Source: Effrenium voratum (taxonomy: Eukaryota > Sar > Dinophyceae > Suessiales > Symbiodiniaceae). Taken from it: DNA of 64,000 nucleotides. Positions 1-9,641 of this stretch are shown here, one piece after another. A program made the translations under genes and the position numbers. Location: NCBI GenBank assembly GCA_963377175.1, contig CAUJNA010001735.1:1-64000 (forward strand), read 5' to 3'. Position 1 is the stretch's first letter. Each line of letters opens with the position of its first letter. The notes under the pieces were generated by a model. The model did no database searches. It was not told where the DNA came from and saw only the letters and a program-made list of their open reading frames with translations.

Positions 1-100
1 CAGCGGTTTGGGAGTGTGTTTGGTTGTGACAGCCTAACATCAGCTGGGTAAGAAGTAAAGCTGTTACAGTTGCAGTTTGTCCGCCGCCGCTTGTTTGCAG

Positions 101-211
101 GAGATTGCCAAAAAGCGGACTCAGCCCAAAACCCCAGCAGAAGACGCAGTTGTGAACTTTGTCAAGAACATTCCAAAGCGCGACAAAGAGGCGCGCGTCG
201 ATCCATCAGTA
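101..211 (+). CDS. Candidate internal exon, unknown protein
   Basis: An open frame starts right after a TTGTTTGCAG acceptor. It encodes a Lys/Arg/Glu-rich segment beginning EIAKKRTQPKTPAED and containing VVNFVKNIPKRDKE. The frame can leave at a GT (position 212) or a GC (position 218). No domain is recognised. Its position upstream of the transposase-like exons on the same strand makes it a possible 5' exon of that gene, but this is not proven. The 3' end is uncertain. Confidence 0.4.
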
Positions 212-660
212 GTTCGGGCTGCGCGCAGTTGGTGTCGGCTCTTCTCCCTGGCTTTGTTCGATCTTGTGCTATCAGATTGCCTCACATGTGGTTGCTCATG
301 CAGACCGGTGCATCGATCTGTGCGGGTTCAAGACCAACGTTGCGGCCATTGGGTCGCAGCAGAGAAACCAGAACTGCTGCTCATTTCCGCGTTGTTTTTT
401 GCCCTCAAGGCTGAAAGGCCGTTCGTGGAGTCAGGATTGTTTGGCTTTCACCAAATTAGCAAGCGCAGCAAGTTTCAGACGAGTCGGGCTGGTGTTTTTT
501 TTGTTACTCAAGGCATTGATTGGTTTGTTTGAGAGGGTGCAAGGTTATTTGTGATGTTATCTCCATTTGGTAAGTTTGGAAAGTGTTCAACGGTAGTACC
601 TTGTCAGGCTCATCGCTGGAGATGGATACAGTAGTACACTAGACTAGAGGGGCGGGTGGC
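212..660. other. No clear gene
   Basis: Overlapping frames here have no supporting composition or splice logic that I can defend. The stretch is probably intron. Nothing else is seen. Confidence 0.4.
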
Positions 661-678
661 CGCGTATGGCCTTGCGCC

Positions 679-890
679 AGGTCAGAGCCGGTGCTAAATG
701 GCTATCGCAAGGCTCTTGGAACCTTGAAGACTGGGAGCTTCTGGCTGATACGTCTCCGAAGCTGGAAGAGCACGGCGGCACGGACGAGCATGACCTGTGT
801 CTAGTTGAAGCCCATCTTGACACCGAGTTGACGATATCATACACTTCGCCGCGGCTTCTGCGTGCCTCGTCTTCTGCCATTTGTGTGTAG
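679..890 (+). CDS. Weak candidate exon, unknown protein
   Basis: After the acceptor-like GCGCCAG, an open frame runs for about 70 codons. It is rich in acidic residues (contains NLEDWELLADTSPKLEE) and ends at a TAG after TISYTSPRLLRASSS. The composition is coding-like, but no domain is recognised and no donor is obvious. It lies on the same strand as the transposase-like gene and could be one of its exons. Confidence 0.3.
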
Positions 891-907
891 ACTGTGTACA
901 AATCATG

Positions 908-970
908 TATAAATATATATATATATATTTATTTATATATATATATTTATATATATATATATATATATTC
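908..970. repeat. AT microsatellite
   Basis: Alternating TA tract with a few T interruptions, just upstream of the transposase-like exon. Confidence 0.95.
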
Positions 971-1046
971 TGGTTTGTGAGTTCGGGTTGACCGGTTGGC
1001 GCGCGGATCGGCATTTCTTTCTTGCTGAGGCCTGTGGTGGTCTCGA

Positions 1047-1445
1047 ATGTGCAACAAGACATTTTTGAGAATCTCTGGCGACGGAGTCTTTCGAGTGGTG
1101 TTCGAGGGCCACATTTTGATATGCTTAGGGTTTCTGGCGAAATCTTGGTCTGCAGACAAATGCGACCGCGGAGAGGACAACTGGGCCACCAGCTTTCACG
1201 AAGTTATTTTCGCCATCGCAAAGACGGAGTCGCAGATATCATATACGCGAGTTATTGATGCGTTTGCCAAGGCGATGAAAATTTGCTGCGGCGTGGATGA
1301 TGCTCTGGAGCGCGTTGGCCAATTTCATGTGGATTTGAGTGCGGCGGCAGCAGCGATGCACCAATCAGTGCTGCCTCACGCGCTCTTGGCTTTGGACTGG
1401 GCGCACTTTGTGGGCGCTGTGCGTCCAAAGGTGCACGCTTCACAG
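1047..1445 (+). CDS. MULE-like transposase, DDE domain exon
   Basis: Encodes 133 residues that resemble the first part of a Mutator-like DDE transposase. SGDGVFR is a candidate for the first catalytic Asp. About 90 residues later comes QFHVDLSAAAAAM, with a candidate second Asp, then PHALLALDWAHF, which fits the family's conserved His-containing segment. The exon leaves at a GC donor (1446) in phase 0, and the frame resumes in phase 0 at 1848. Without splicing, the frame would stop at 1467-1469. The ATG at 1047 may simply be internal, because upstream exons are likely. The family call rests on motif spacing, not on alignment. Confidence 0.55.
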
Positions 1446-1847
1446 GCTGGGCTGGAGCCGTGGTCCTGATAATGTTCACCCCGTATTTCCCCCCCCCCCC
1501 CGACAAGGTCAACAAGGTCTAAAAAAGAGTCCATTTTTTACTTTCCTGGCCTGCCCCTCTATATAATGTGGCTCTGTCTCAGTTTGGATTCTAGTAGGAC
1601 ACAGCGGGGCTTTGTGGTGGAGAGAGCTGACTCATACCAAAAGGGCTTGCCTGGCAATTTGGCTTGAAATTTGATTGGTTGGTTTTTTTTTGCGGCTTGG
1701 GGAAGGGGCCGTGACAAATGCACGAGGGGTTCGTTCATATTATTCAGGGGGGCAAGGCCCTTTGCGACCTTGAAACGACGTGCTTTGTGGCTACGTTTTT
1801 TGTCAAGCTGGCTAATCCCAAACCGCAGTTTTCGCAAACTGTGGCAG
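1446..1847 (+). other. GC-AG intron of the transposase-like gene
   Basis: Starts GCTGGG after ..TCACAG and ends ..GTGGCAG before GCTCAAGAC. It contains a C-homopolymer near 1490-1500. Removing it joins two open frames in phase 0. GC donors are known to be common in dinoflagellates. Confidence 0.55.
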
Positions 1848-3008
1848 GCTCAAGACGAGCGGTCAGTGGTCTGGCGGACTGGAGCATGGAAGACTGCAGA
1901 GAAGAACTTACGGGACAAGGGCCTTTTGCCACTGGTTCAAAAGGCTGTGTTGGCTTCCCGCCACTTACCCAGGCCCGCTTTCAGTGAAATGTGGGATCGC
2001 ATCTACCAGTGGATGGACGAGCGCGGAGAAGGTGCATGCAAAGAGAGCTTTCAGCGCTTTTACATGCACAAGGATAGCGAAGACAAGTGGGCTGCTGGGT
2101 GGTGTGGCGCTTTGGCGGTGCCAGGAAGTTACTCGGGCACTCAAGCTCAAGAACGGTGGCATGGCAGTCGGCTGCGGCCTAGCCTGACGCACACCAGGAT
2201 ACCCGCTGGAGATGTTGTCTCTGCTTTGCAGCGGCTTTGCAAGAGCCGAGCGGCCCAGGCGAAGTTGAAGACGGAGCCATTGTATGATATCCCATCATGT
2301 CATTGGTCTAAGTATTTACAGCAGGAGGCCAAGAGGGCGCTCGCGCTCCCGGAGTTTTTCCGGAAGAGTGCGGGGGAGGATGGCACTGTTTCGTACATAT
2401 TCCGGCAAGAGTACTCAGAAGATGCCATTGAGAAACTCAAGACGAAGGCCACTGCAGAGGCGATGGTCAATGTGCGCTCTTTGTTGCTGGAAGGAGTGCT
2501 GCCTACTGGCGCAGGTGATCTGGCTGCGCTTTGCGACGAGGTCGCGCGGTGGGTGCTGGTGCTGCTGGGGCCAGAGGCCACACGGCGGTGGCGCCTTACT
2601 CCGGACCGGGCAATTGATCTGCCACCTGCTTCGCATCATCACGCTGTGTGTTTGAACTGCCACTGCTTCGCTGTGAACGGCACATGTCTCCACTCTTACG
2701 CGGCGATAATGGACGCAGGGATCATCGGTCAGCAGGTTCCATGGTCGGAGCCGCACAGGGCTGGCCGCGGGAAGAAGAGGTCGGCCAGCTGCAGCGTGGT
2801 CCCGAGCCAAACGAAAGCCCGGCCCGAGTCCACTGCAACTTCTGGTAAGCTGAGCACTCTTGCGGCTGCAGCAGAGGACTTTGTGCAGCAGTGTGCAGTC
2901 AATATGCGAATCTGTCTGTTTAAGTTTGTCGTTGCCAGTTCCATGATTGGACGCCTCCCCGGCAAGTCCAGCGCAGTCAACGTGTTTCAGTCCGTCAAGG
3001 GTGTCTAA
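1848..3008 (+). CDS. MULE-like transposase, C-terminal part with SWIM zinc finger
   Basis: Encodes 386 residues to a TAA. Early on, WCGALAVPGSYSGTQAQERW resembles the segment around the catalytic Glu of MULE transposases (TQAQE). Later comes CLNCHCFAVNGTCLH, a CxCx6CxH SWIM zinc finger, the DNA-binding module typical of MULE and FAR1-type proteins. The tail after the finger is basic and low in order. The frame runs open from the acceptor at 1847 to the stop without breaks, so it may be intact. The expected role is cut-and-paste transposition, or a host-adopted derivative of it. The neighbouring 4456-7194 TIR element could be a non-autonomous client; that link is inference. Confidence 0.55.
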   Translation, partial: AQDERSVVWRTGAWKTAEKNLRDKGLLPLVQKAVLASRHLPRPAFSEMWDRIYQWMDERGEGACKESFQRFYMHKDSEDKWAAGWCGALAVPGSYSGTQAQERWHGSRLRPSLTHTRIPAGDVVSALQRLCKSRAAQAKLKTEPLYDIPSCHWSKYLQQEAKRALALPEFFRKSAGEDGTVSYIFRQEYSEDAIEKLKTKATAEAMVNVRSLLLEGVLPTGAGDLAALCDEVARWVLVLLGPEATRRWRLTPDRAIDLPPASHHHAVCLNCHCFAVNGTCLHSYAAIMDAGIIGQQVPWSEPHRAGRGKKRSASCSVVPSQTKARPESTATSGKLSTLAAAAEDFVQQCAVNMRICLFKFVVASSMIGRLPGKSSAVNVFQSVKGV

Positions 3009-3061
3009 CATTGGCGTGCGGCCACCGGGGCAAACACTATTGTTGGGTTTTTTATTTTCAA

Positions 3062-3538
3062 ATGACCGAGCCCGTGTGGTCAAGCGAGGACCCTAATCAT
3101 CGCGCGCTGCGGCGCCTGCTGGAGAAGCATGGCCTGATGGCCTTCTTGAGTGCTTTCGTTGACAACGAGCTTTGGCCTAGCGAGCTCCGCGAGTGGCACC
3201 TCGGGGACTTGCATGGCATCCTGAAAACTGCCCCAGCTGCTAAGCTGCGTCAGCTTTTGCAAGACGTGCAAACTGTGCAAGCTGGCCAGGCGCGGTCTCA
3301 GAGTGCACTTCCACACACTTTTGCGTATTTTGGGCGAAGGGCCTCAGATGCCTGTTGTGATTTTGCGCGCGCGCAGGCCACTTCTAGGTCTGCGGGGGCG
3401 GCGGCTAGCGCAGCAGAGGCTTGCGCAGGGGCGGCGGAGGAAGGGCATGAATCGGAAGGGGCGCCTACTCGCTCTCAGGCAGACGTCGATCTAGCTGCCT
3501 GTCGCAAGGCCCCCTTTTCTTTCGGGCAAGTAGGGTAG
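3062..3538 (+). CDS. Small SAM-like protein, uncertain
   Basis: The 158-codon frame opens at an ATG 53 bp after the transposase stop. Residues about 10-60 (LLEKHGLMAFLSAFVDNELW, then LREWHLGDL and a Leu-rich helix) follow the hydrophobic pattern of a SAM domain, a five-helix protein-interaction fold. The C-terminal half is Ala/Glu/Ser-rich and looks disordered. A GTAGGG at the end could be a splice donor rather than the true end. The family call is by pattern only. Confidence 0.4.
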   Translation: MTEPVWSSEDPNHRALRRLLEKHGLMAFLSAFVDNELWPSELREWHLGDLHGILKTAPAAKLRQLLQDVQTVQAGQARSQSALPHTFAYFGRRASDACCDFARAQATSRSAGAAASAAEACAGAAEEGHESEGAPTRSQADVDLAACRKAPFSFGQVG

Positions 3539-3820
3539 TGCTGGACCTTGTTACTGCGTAGGGCTGCCACCCCTCTTTGAACTGTCAGGTAAGTTGGATG
3601 CTTTGTTTCGTGTGTTTGCAGTGTTCCCACAATGGATGCCGTATCTGATGTGTTGGCATTGGCCTGAAGATGGATGCCTTATTCCCAAGCAGCACTCCCT
3701 GCAAACGGTGCCAGCTCGATGTTTTTTAGGCTTCTCAGATATCTTGAAAACTATCAAGCGAGGTCCAACATTAAAACGTGTCTCAGGCCTATTCAGTCTG
3801 GTTGAGCTGTCGATGCTCAG

Positions 3821-4062
3821 GCACCTGTGGAGCGTTCCGATGCGGCAGTGGAGCACTCACCTTGGAAGGGCATGGGGCAGAAAGAGCGTTTGCAAGCTCT
3901 GCGGCAAGCGTATGGTCGATGACAAGGCCAGGAGCGCACCTTTTGCAAAGCAAGGCAAAGACGTGCCGCAACAGGTTCCATGTGTTCAGTTGGATCGAAG
4001 TTCTCAATGGCTTGCACGAGTGTCAAAAGCCGTGGCGCTTGCCAGCAGTGTGCTTGATGTGA
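3821..4062 (+). pseudogene. Coding relic in two frames
   Basis: After acceptor GATGCTCAG a coding-like frame (contains VERSDAAVEHSPWKGMGQKE) runs to a GT at 3915. Coding-like sequence then resumes in another frame (contains CRNRFHVFSWIEVLNGLHEC) to a stop at 4062. The gap would be an intron of only about 20 bp, too short to be credible, so a frameshift in a decaying copy is more likely. Family unknown. Confidence 0.35.
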
Positions 4063-4149
4063 TGTGAGCTATTTTTTCCATGACAAGATGCTGTAGCTGA
4101 GCAGAATAGGAAATGGCGAGCTGCATCCTTGCTCGTCGCGTGACCTTTC

Positions 4150-4432
4150 GGGTTTAGGGGGAATAGAAGAGCTCAACCACATTTCTGCGTGCTCTGCTAG
4201 CCTCGTGCACATGGAGCAAGCAGAAATGCATGGAATACTCACAATTACGGGGGGCCATTTACCTGGTGGGACACGGGGGAAGAGAAGAATTCAACAACAT
4301 TTCTGCCTGCTCTGCTAGCCTCGTGCACACGGAGCAAGCAGAAATGCATGGAATACTAAAAATTAAGGGGGGCCATTTTCCTGGTGGGACACGGGGGAAT
4401 AGAAGAGCTCAACCACATTTCGTGAGCATTTG
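4150..4432. repeat. 118-bp tandem repeat, about 2.4 copies
   Basis: TGGAATACT recurs at 4231 and 4349 with a 118-bp period. Each unit holds an imperfect hairpin: ATTTCTGC(C/G)TGCTC pairs with GAGCAAGCAGAAAT. The same repeat forms a longer array at 10520-10985. Confidence 0.9.
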
Positions 4433-4494
4433 CTGCCCGAAGATTACTGCGGCGGCCATGGCTGGGCCGCCACGTGAGCTAGGGCAGGACGGTC

Positions 4495-4850
4495 GCATTT
4501 GACCCTACCTCAACGTGGTCGCATTTGACCCTACCTCACGATGAGGTAGGGTCAAATGTGACCGGAGGTAGGGTCGCATGTGACCGGGGCCCCTGTTCCT
4601 TTGTAACAACCATGCAACTGAAGAGCCACTTTTTGACAGTGAGGTAGGGTCAAATGTGACCGGTGCGTTTCGCGTGGCCCTGCCGTGGAATTGGAACGCA
4701 GTATTCGATGTATCTAACAGATCCAGTAGGGACAAAGGTGACCGGAGGTAGGGTCGTGTGTGACCGGGGCCCCTGTTCCGTCGTAAAAAACGAGCAACTC
4801 AAGGGCCTTGTTTTGAGAGTGAGGTTGGGTCAAATGTGACCGGAGCCTTT
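4495..4850. repeat. Left subterminal repeats (GACCGG motif)
   Basis: Several copies of the near-palindrome GGTCAAATGTGACC and of GAGGTAGGGTC, separated by short spacers. One copy of the GTGCGTTTCGCGTGGCCCTG unit is shared with the right flank at 6600-7165. Confidence 0.85.
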
Positions 4851-5009
4851 TGTTTCGTTAGTTGTGTTGTTGGAGGCAATGTGCATGGGCATTCTTGGTT
4901 GTTGTCTTGTAATGTTGTGGCCCGTGCGTGCCGACCAGGTGGTGGTGGCTTTTTGCGTGCTCATTTATTTGTCAGGTGGTGGTTCTCCCGCGTTGGCCAC
5001 CGCGCAGAA

Positions 5010-6590
5010 ACCCTAAAAATGATGTGGTGACTACCTGAAGAAGTGACAGCAAACCAGAAAACCCTAAAGTGATGTGGTGACTGTAACTGAAGTGACAACG
5101 CAGCAGAAACCCTAAAAGTGATGTGGTAACTACCTGAAGAAGTGACAGCTAAACCCTAAACCCTAGAGTGATGTGGTGACTATAACTGAAGTGACAACGC
5201 AGCAGAAACGTGAAAAGTGATGTGGTAACAGTGACAGCTAAACCCTAAACCCTAGAGTGATGTGGTGACTATACCTGAAGTGACAACGCAGCAGAAACCG
5301 TAAAAGTGATGTGGTAACTACCTGAAGAAGTGACAGCTAGGGCCCTTCTCGGGATGTGGTGACTACCTGAAGAAGCGACAGCGCAGCAGAAACCCTAAAG
5401 TGATGTGGTAACTGCCTAAAGGAGTGGCAGCGCACCAGAAACCCTAAAGTGATGTGGTGACTACTTCAAGAAGTGACAGCGCAGCAGCAACCCTAAAGTG
5501 ATGTGGTGACTACCTAAAGAAGTGACAGCAAACCAGAAAACCCTAAAGTGATGTGGTGACTATACCTGAAGTGACAACGCAGCAGAAACCCTAAAAGTGA
5601 TGTGGTAACTACCTGAAGAAGTGACAGCTAAACCCTAACCCTAGAGTGATGTGGTGACTATACCTGAAGTGACAGCACAGCAGAAACCCTAAAAGTGATG
5701 TGGTAACTACCTGACGAAGTGACAGCTAAACCCTAAACCCTAGAGTGATGTGGTGACTATAACTGAAGTGACAACGCAGCAGAAGCCCTAAAAGTGATGT
5801 GGTAACTACCTGAAGAAGTGACAGCTAAACCCTAAACCCTAGAGTGATGTGGTGACTATACCTGAAGTGACGACGCAGCAGAAACCCTAAAAGTGATGTG
5901 GTAACTACCTGAAGAAGTGACAGCTAAACCCTAAACCCTAGAGTGATGTGATGACTATAACTGAAGTGACAACGCAGCAGAAACCCTAAAAGTGATGTGG
6001 TGACTACTTCAAGAAGTGACAGCGCAGCAGCAACCCTAAAGTGATGTGGTGACTTCCTAAAGAAGTGGCAGCAAACCAGAGAACCCCAAAGTGATGTGGT
6101 GACTATAACTGAAGTGACAACGCAGCAGAAACCCTAAAAGTGATGTGGTAACTACCTGAAGAAGTGACAGCTAAACCCTAAACCCTAGAGTGATGTGGTG
6201 ACTGTACCTGAAGTGACAGCACAGCAGAAACCCTAAAAGTGATGTGGTAACTACCTGAAGAAGTGACAGCTAAACCCTAAACCCTAGAGTGATGTGGTGA
6301 CTACACCTGAAGTGACACCGCAGCAGAAACCCTAAAAGTGATGTGGTAACTACCTGAAGAAGCGACAGCGCAGCAGAAACCCTAAAGTGATGTGGTAACT
6401 GCCTAAAGGAGTGACAGCGCACCAGAAACCCTAAAGTGATGTGGTGGCTACCTCAAGAAGTGACAGCAAGCCAGAAAGCCCTAAAGTGATGTGGTGACTA
6501 ACTAAAGAAGTGACAGCAAACCAGAAAGCCCTAAAGTGATGTGATGACTATACCTGAAAGCGATGTCAAAGCCTCAAGACCTAAAGTGAC
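5010..6590. repeat. Satellite array with telomere-like CCCTAAA motifs
   Basis: About 1.6 kb of alternating half-units of about 48 bp (about 96 bp together). They are built on GTGATGTGGTGACTA, GAAGTGACA and AAACCCTAAACCCTAG. The CCCTAAA heptamers match the plant/dinoflagellate-type telomere repeat but are interrupted, so this is an interstitial satellite, not a chromosome end. No gene. Confidence 0.9.
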
Positions 6591-6599
6591 GCATTTGGC

Positions 6600-7165
6600 A
6601 AGAAACCGTCAGGTAGGGTACGGTCAAATGCGACCGGTGCGTTTCGCGTGGCCCTGCCGTGGAATTGGAGCTTGATGCTGCCATCTTTGCCAGCTGGCAA
6701 TGTTGCTTGAACGCAAAGTAGGGTAGGGTCGCTTGTGGCCGGTGCGTTTCGCGTGGCCCTGCCGTGGAATTGGAACTTAGTATTGCCACTTGGCACTGAT
6801 TTTAAGCCCAAAGTAGGGTAGGGTCAAATGTGACCGGTGCGTTTCGCGTGGCCATGTCGTGGAATTGGAGCTTGATGCTGCCATTTCTTTGCCAGTTGGC
6901 CACGTTGCTTGAGCCCAACGTAGGGTAGGGTCAAATGTGACCGGTGCGTTTCGCGTGGCCTTGCCGTGGAATTGGAACATAGTACTGCCATTTGGCACGG
7001 ATTTTTGAGCCCAAAGTAGGGTAGGGTCAAATGTGACCGGCGCGTTTCGCGTGGCCATGTCGTGGAATTGGAGCTTTACGCTGCCATGTTGGCATGGTTT
7101 TTGAAGCCAAAGTAGGGTAGGGTCAAATGTGACCGGCGGGTAGGGTCGTATGCGACCGTCCTCCC
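6600..7165. repeat. Right subterminal repeats, about 100-bp units
   Basis: Five to six units of GTAGGGTCAAATGTGACCGG followed by TGCGTTTCGCGTGGCC and a GGAATTGGA block. Neighbouring copies alternate between CCCTGCCG and CCATGTCG variants, which suggests spread as a two-unit block. Confidence 0.9.
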
Positions 7166-7190
7166 TGAGCTAGTGCTAGCCCAGGCAGCC

Positions 7191-7586
7191 ATGGCATTGG
7201 CCCTGGTCATTTTGCTGCGGCTGTCAGGCCTTCCCTACGAACCGGACAGGCTGCTGCGGCCGTGGTTCGGGGTGGCGCTGCGTTGCTGTGAGAACTTTTT
7301 GCGACAGATTTGCGCTGTGCTCAATGGGCGCTGCAGGGACCAGATACGTTTCGACTGCAGCGCTTTGGCTACGTGTGCGGGCACTTTGTGGAACCACTGG
7401 AGTGGCGCACACGCGCGAGTGTTGGCAGCCGGTCAGATGCCTTCTGCGCTTCGCTCCGCAATGCTATCCTGTAGCTTCTGCGTGCTGGGCCTGCCGTGGG
7501 CACGAATTCAGGCTGGCGAGTGCGTAGGGACTGGTGTTTTGTGGATCATGACGAAGACACTCATCGTGTTCGCAGTCGTAGGCTAG
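7191..7586 (+). CDS. Uncertain ORF, unknown protein
   Basis: A 131-codon frame from an ATG inside the right CCATGG of the TIR element to a TAG. It is rich in Leu, Ala and Cys, and the first 20 residues are hydrophobic (MALALVILLRLSGLPYEP), which could pass for a signal anchor. No domain is recognised. The start overlaps a repeat end, so the frame may be fortuitous. Confidence 0.25.
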   Translation: MALALVILLRLSGLPYEPDRLLRPWFGVALRCCENFLRQICAVLNGRCRDQIRFDCSALATCAGTLWNHWSGAHARVLAAGQMPSALRSAMLSCSFCVLGLPWARIQAGECVGTGVLWIMTKTLIVFAVVG

Positions 7587-8000
7587 CACGGTTTTGAACA
7601 TGCGTGGGTTAGCCGGCGCTCGCTGGTCTTTTCAAGCTTGGACATGTTAACGCAGGCACTGGTTGGTGGTCCTGGAGAAGCTCATCCTGGTGCGTGCGCA
7701 ATCATCGACGTAGAGGCGCGTCCAGGGTCGCTTGCAGCGCGCCCTAACTAACAGTGTGTCTGCAATTTCACTGGCAGGCAACATGCAATGCCGGCGTGGT
7801 GGTGACGGTGCAGGACTGTCTTGTTTATTGTGAGCAGTCCCAATGCGTCGCTCTATGTCAAAACGCAGTCTTAAAAACGATGTGCCAGACATGCTTGGGA
7901 CACTAAGACAGAGGACTCAAAGAATGAACGGGGTTCCTCAAGCATAAAACAGGCCATATCCCTGAGCAGGGTAGGGTCAAGCACGTTCAACCAAACCGCT
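7587..8000. other. Upstream region without a clear gene
   Basis: No supported coding sequence or repeat is seen. The stretch lies between the uncertain ORF and the intronless gene at 8165. Confidence 0.4.
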
Positions 8001-8008
8001 TCCCACGA

Positions 8009-8058
8009 GAGAGAGAGAGAGAGAGAGAGAGAAAAAAAAGAGAGAGAGAGAGAGAGAG
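8009..8058. repeat. GA microsatellite
   Basis: Two (GA)n runs separated by an A-run, about 110 bp upstream of the intronless gene. Confidence 0.95.
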
Positions 8059-8103
8059 TTCGTTCTGATTTTCCATCGAGATTAACGATTGGAAACTGTG
8101 GAA

Positions 8104-8127
8104 GCTTTGCAGCCATTTTTTGTCGGC
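8104..8127 (+). promoter_or_regulatory. Possible relic spliced-leader / trans-splice acceptor
   Basis: GCAGCCATTTT matches the core of the dinoflagellate spliced leader (GTAGCCATTTT) at 10 of 11 positions, and a GGCAG acceptor-like site follows. Relic leaders upstream of genes are known in dinoflagellates and mark re-inserted mRNAs. The rest of the leader does not match well, so this is tentative. Confidence 0.3.
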
Positions 8128-8164
8128 AGTGCTTCTTATCACACAGAACGAGTCACTCTTCGCC

Positions 8165-9289
8165 ATGGCTGCTTTCGATGATCAATCTGGCATCACGCCG
8201 GAAGCCATCCCGGATATTGCGGCGCTTTTCCGAAGCAAACCAGTCCTGTTTGGATTTGTCCGTGAAGGGGAGGCTGCGGGCTCTAGTGCCAGCAGCGCCA
8301 GTGCGGAAGAGTATGGACGCGGGCTGGGCATGAGCTTTCAGGCGTTAGGCACGTATGCCCCACAAGCTCCAGCGCCCGTCCGGGATTGGTGTCCCACACA
8401 GGATGAGGTGGATAGGTCTCTGGAGTCAACAAAGTCTGCTTTGAATAGACAGTTAGGCAACAAGGCGAAGCAGCCCTTGTATTGCGTGGACTGGAAGGCC
8501 GGAAAGCAGGCGCTGGTGTACAACTATGTCTGTCCAGAGCAGAAGCCGGCCGGTCTTGCAGGCGATGCCATTTTCGAATGGATAGAGTCCTCGTCCACTG
8601 AGTGGCGTGACGCGTCCCATGGCACAGCTGCAGTGTTCCCTTTGGAATCCTCCGAGCCGGGATGTTATCAAGATGGATCGGCCGCGGAGGATTCTGAAAT
8701 TGTGCTGTATCATTCATCGCGGCCGGCCCTGCTGAACAAAATTTTGGAAGAGGGACTGGCGCCTTCCATTTACAGTCATGGCATATGCGGCGCTTGGACG
8801 TTTGCTCTCGCCCCTTGGGCCGCTTATCGCTGGGGGTCGTGCATCCTGGAGCCCGTTGAGGGCATGGTCTTCACCGTCAAGCTGCCACGCAGAATGCTGA
8901 CCGAGAAATCTCCTCGAACTCCTGCAGCAGACACGGTCAACACTGGCCTCGTCTCCAACCAGCGCATCCGTGGGGATGGAAGCGGTGGATATCTACGCTT
9001 TGTGGTGCCGGGGCAGTACATGAATTCTGCGTTGCCCATCAGAATGACGTCTGTGTCCTTTCTGCTTCGGGATCCTAACGCCATGACATTCTCCGAGGGC
9101 CTCAGCTATGGAGTTCGGCTTTCTGCGTTGTGGGTTCTTGGTCACTCGGTGTGTGACGAGGGTGACCTGGCTTTGGAGCCGGGTCTGCAGCCGCAACGCA
9201 AGCCCCTACTGCAAGGCTTTGATGCGTTGATAAAGCAGAAGGAGGACAAAGAGCTCGCAGACTTGTTGGAGCATCTCGGAACGATTTGA
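8165..9289 (+). CDS. Intact intronless gene, unknown function
   Basis: A 374-codon uninterrupted frame. I chose the ATG at 8165 because it is the first ATG of the frame and sits in CGCCATGG, a Kozak-like context. The N-terminal 60 residues are Ala/Ser/Glu-rich. The middle carries LYHSSRPALLNKILEEGLAP, then CGAWTFALAPWAAYRWGS and MVFTVKLPRRML. The order 'His-Ser near a strand, then an I-L-x-x-G-L helix' recalls ADP-ribosyltransferase or KptA-type folds, but I cannot see the full catalytic set, so no enzyme is claimed. The C-terminus is Lys/Glu-rich and helical. An intronless frame in a genome otherwise full of introns, plus a possible relic leader upstream, suggests origin by reinsertion of an mRNA. 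Confidence 0.7.
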   Translation: MAAFDDQSGITPEAIPDIAALFRSKPVLFGFVREGEAAGSSASSASAEEYGRGLGMSFQALGTYAPQAPAPVRDWCPTQDEVDRSLESTKSALNRQLGNKAKQPLYCVDWKAGKQALVYNYVCPEQKPAGLAGDAIFEWIESSSTEWRDASHGTAAVFPLESSEPGCYQDGSAAEDSEIVLYHSSRPALLNKILEEGLAPSIYSHGICGAWTFALAPWAAYRWGSCILEPVEGMVFTVKLPRRMLTEKSPRTPAADTVNTGLVSNQRIRGDGSGGYLRFVVPGQYMNSALPIRMTSVSFLLRDPNAMTFSEGLSYGVRLSALWVLGHSVCDEGDLALEPGLQPQRKPLLQGFDALIKQKEDKELADLLEHLGTI

Positions 9290-9641
9290 GTATCCATGAT
9301 TGTGGCAATCTCATATCAGGGCTGGTTGTGGCACTGTCTGGTTTGCTTATGTCCAGGACGGTAACATGATGTTTGTATTTTTTTCTTGGCGCATCTTCTA
9401 TGTGATCCGGGCCAAAATGCCCTCCAAGAGCTCCTCTTGCGACAGCCTGTTTGGTCTATATGATACAGACTGGCCGAACCCCAGATTTGCGTCTTTTAAG
9501 TGATTAATTCCTTATTTTTTTCTATATTACTGTCCTGTACTATAGTTTTCGTTTCGTTGCAAGGCACTTCATCTTTCTCATCAGAAGTCGTTTAGGTCCC
9601 TGCAGGCTGCATGAGGAACTTCTGTGGTTCATTTTTTTCAG
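9290..9641. other. Intergenic or intronic, no gene seen
   Basis: T-rich sequence ending in a polypyrimidine tract and a CAG acceptor (to 9641) that opens the next exon. No repeat is recognised. Confidence 0.5.

Larger units (their letters stand above)
4456..7194. mobile_element. 2.7-kb TIR-bounded element filled with satellite
   Basis: The left end (CCATGGCTG ... GAGCTAGGGCAGGACGGTCGC) and the reverse complement of the right end (CCATGGCTG ... TAGCTCAGGGAGGACGGTCGC) match over about 55 bp with short gaps. The inner flanks carry repeated GGTAGGGTCAAATGTGACC units, and the centre is tandem satellite. There is no transposase inside and no clear target-site duplication. Long TIRs and a nearby MULE-like gene suggest a non-autonomous Mutator-type element; this is inference. 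Confidence 0.5.

Noticed and set aside
2415..3083. 222-codon minus-strand ORF
   Set aside because: It is a shadow of the transposase-like SWIM exon, whose plus-strand motifs are clear.
5010..6590. CRISPR-like regular repeat array
   Set aside because: Units are contiguous and themselves repetitive, there are no unique spacers and no cas genes, and the genome is eukaryotic.
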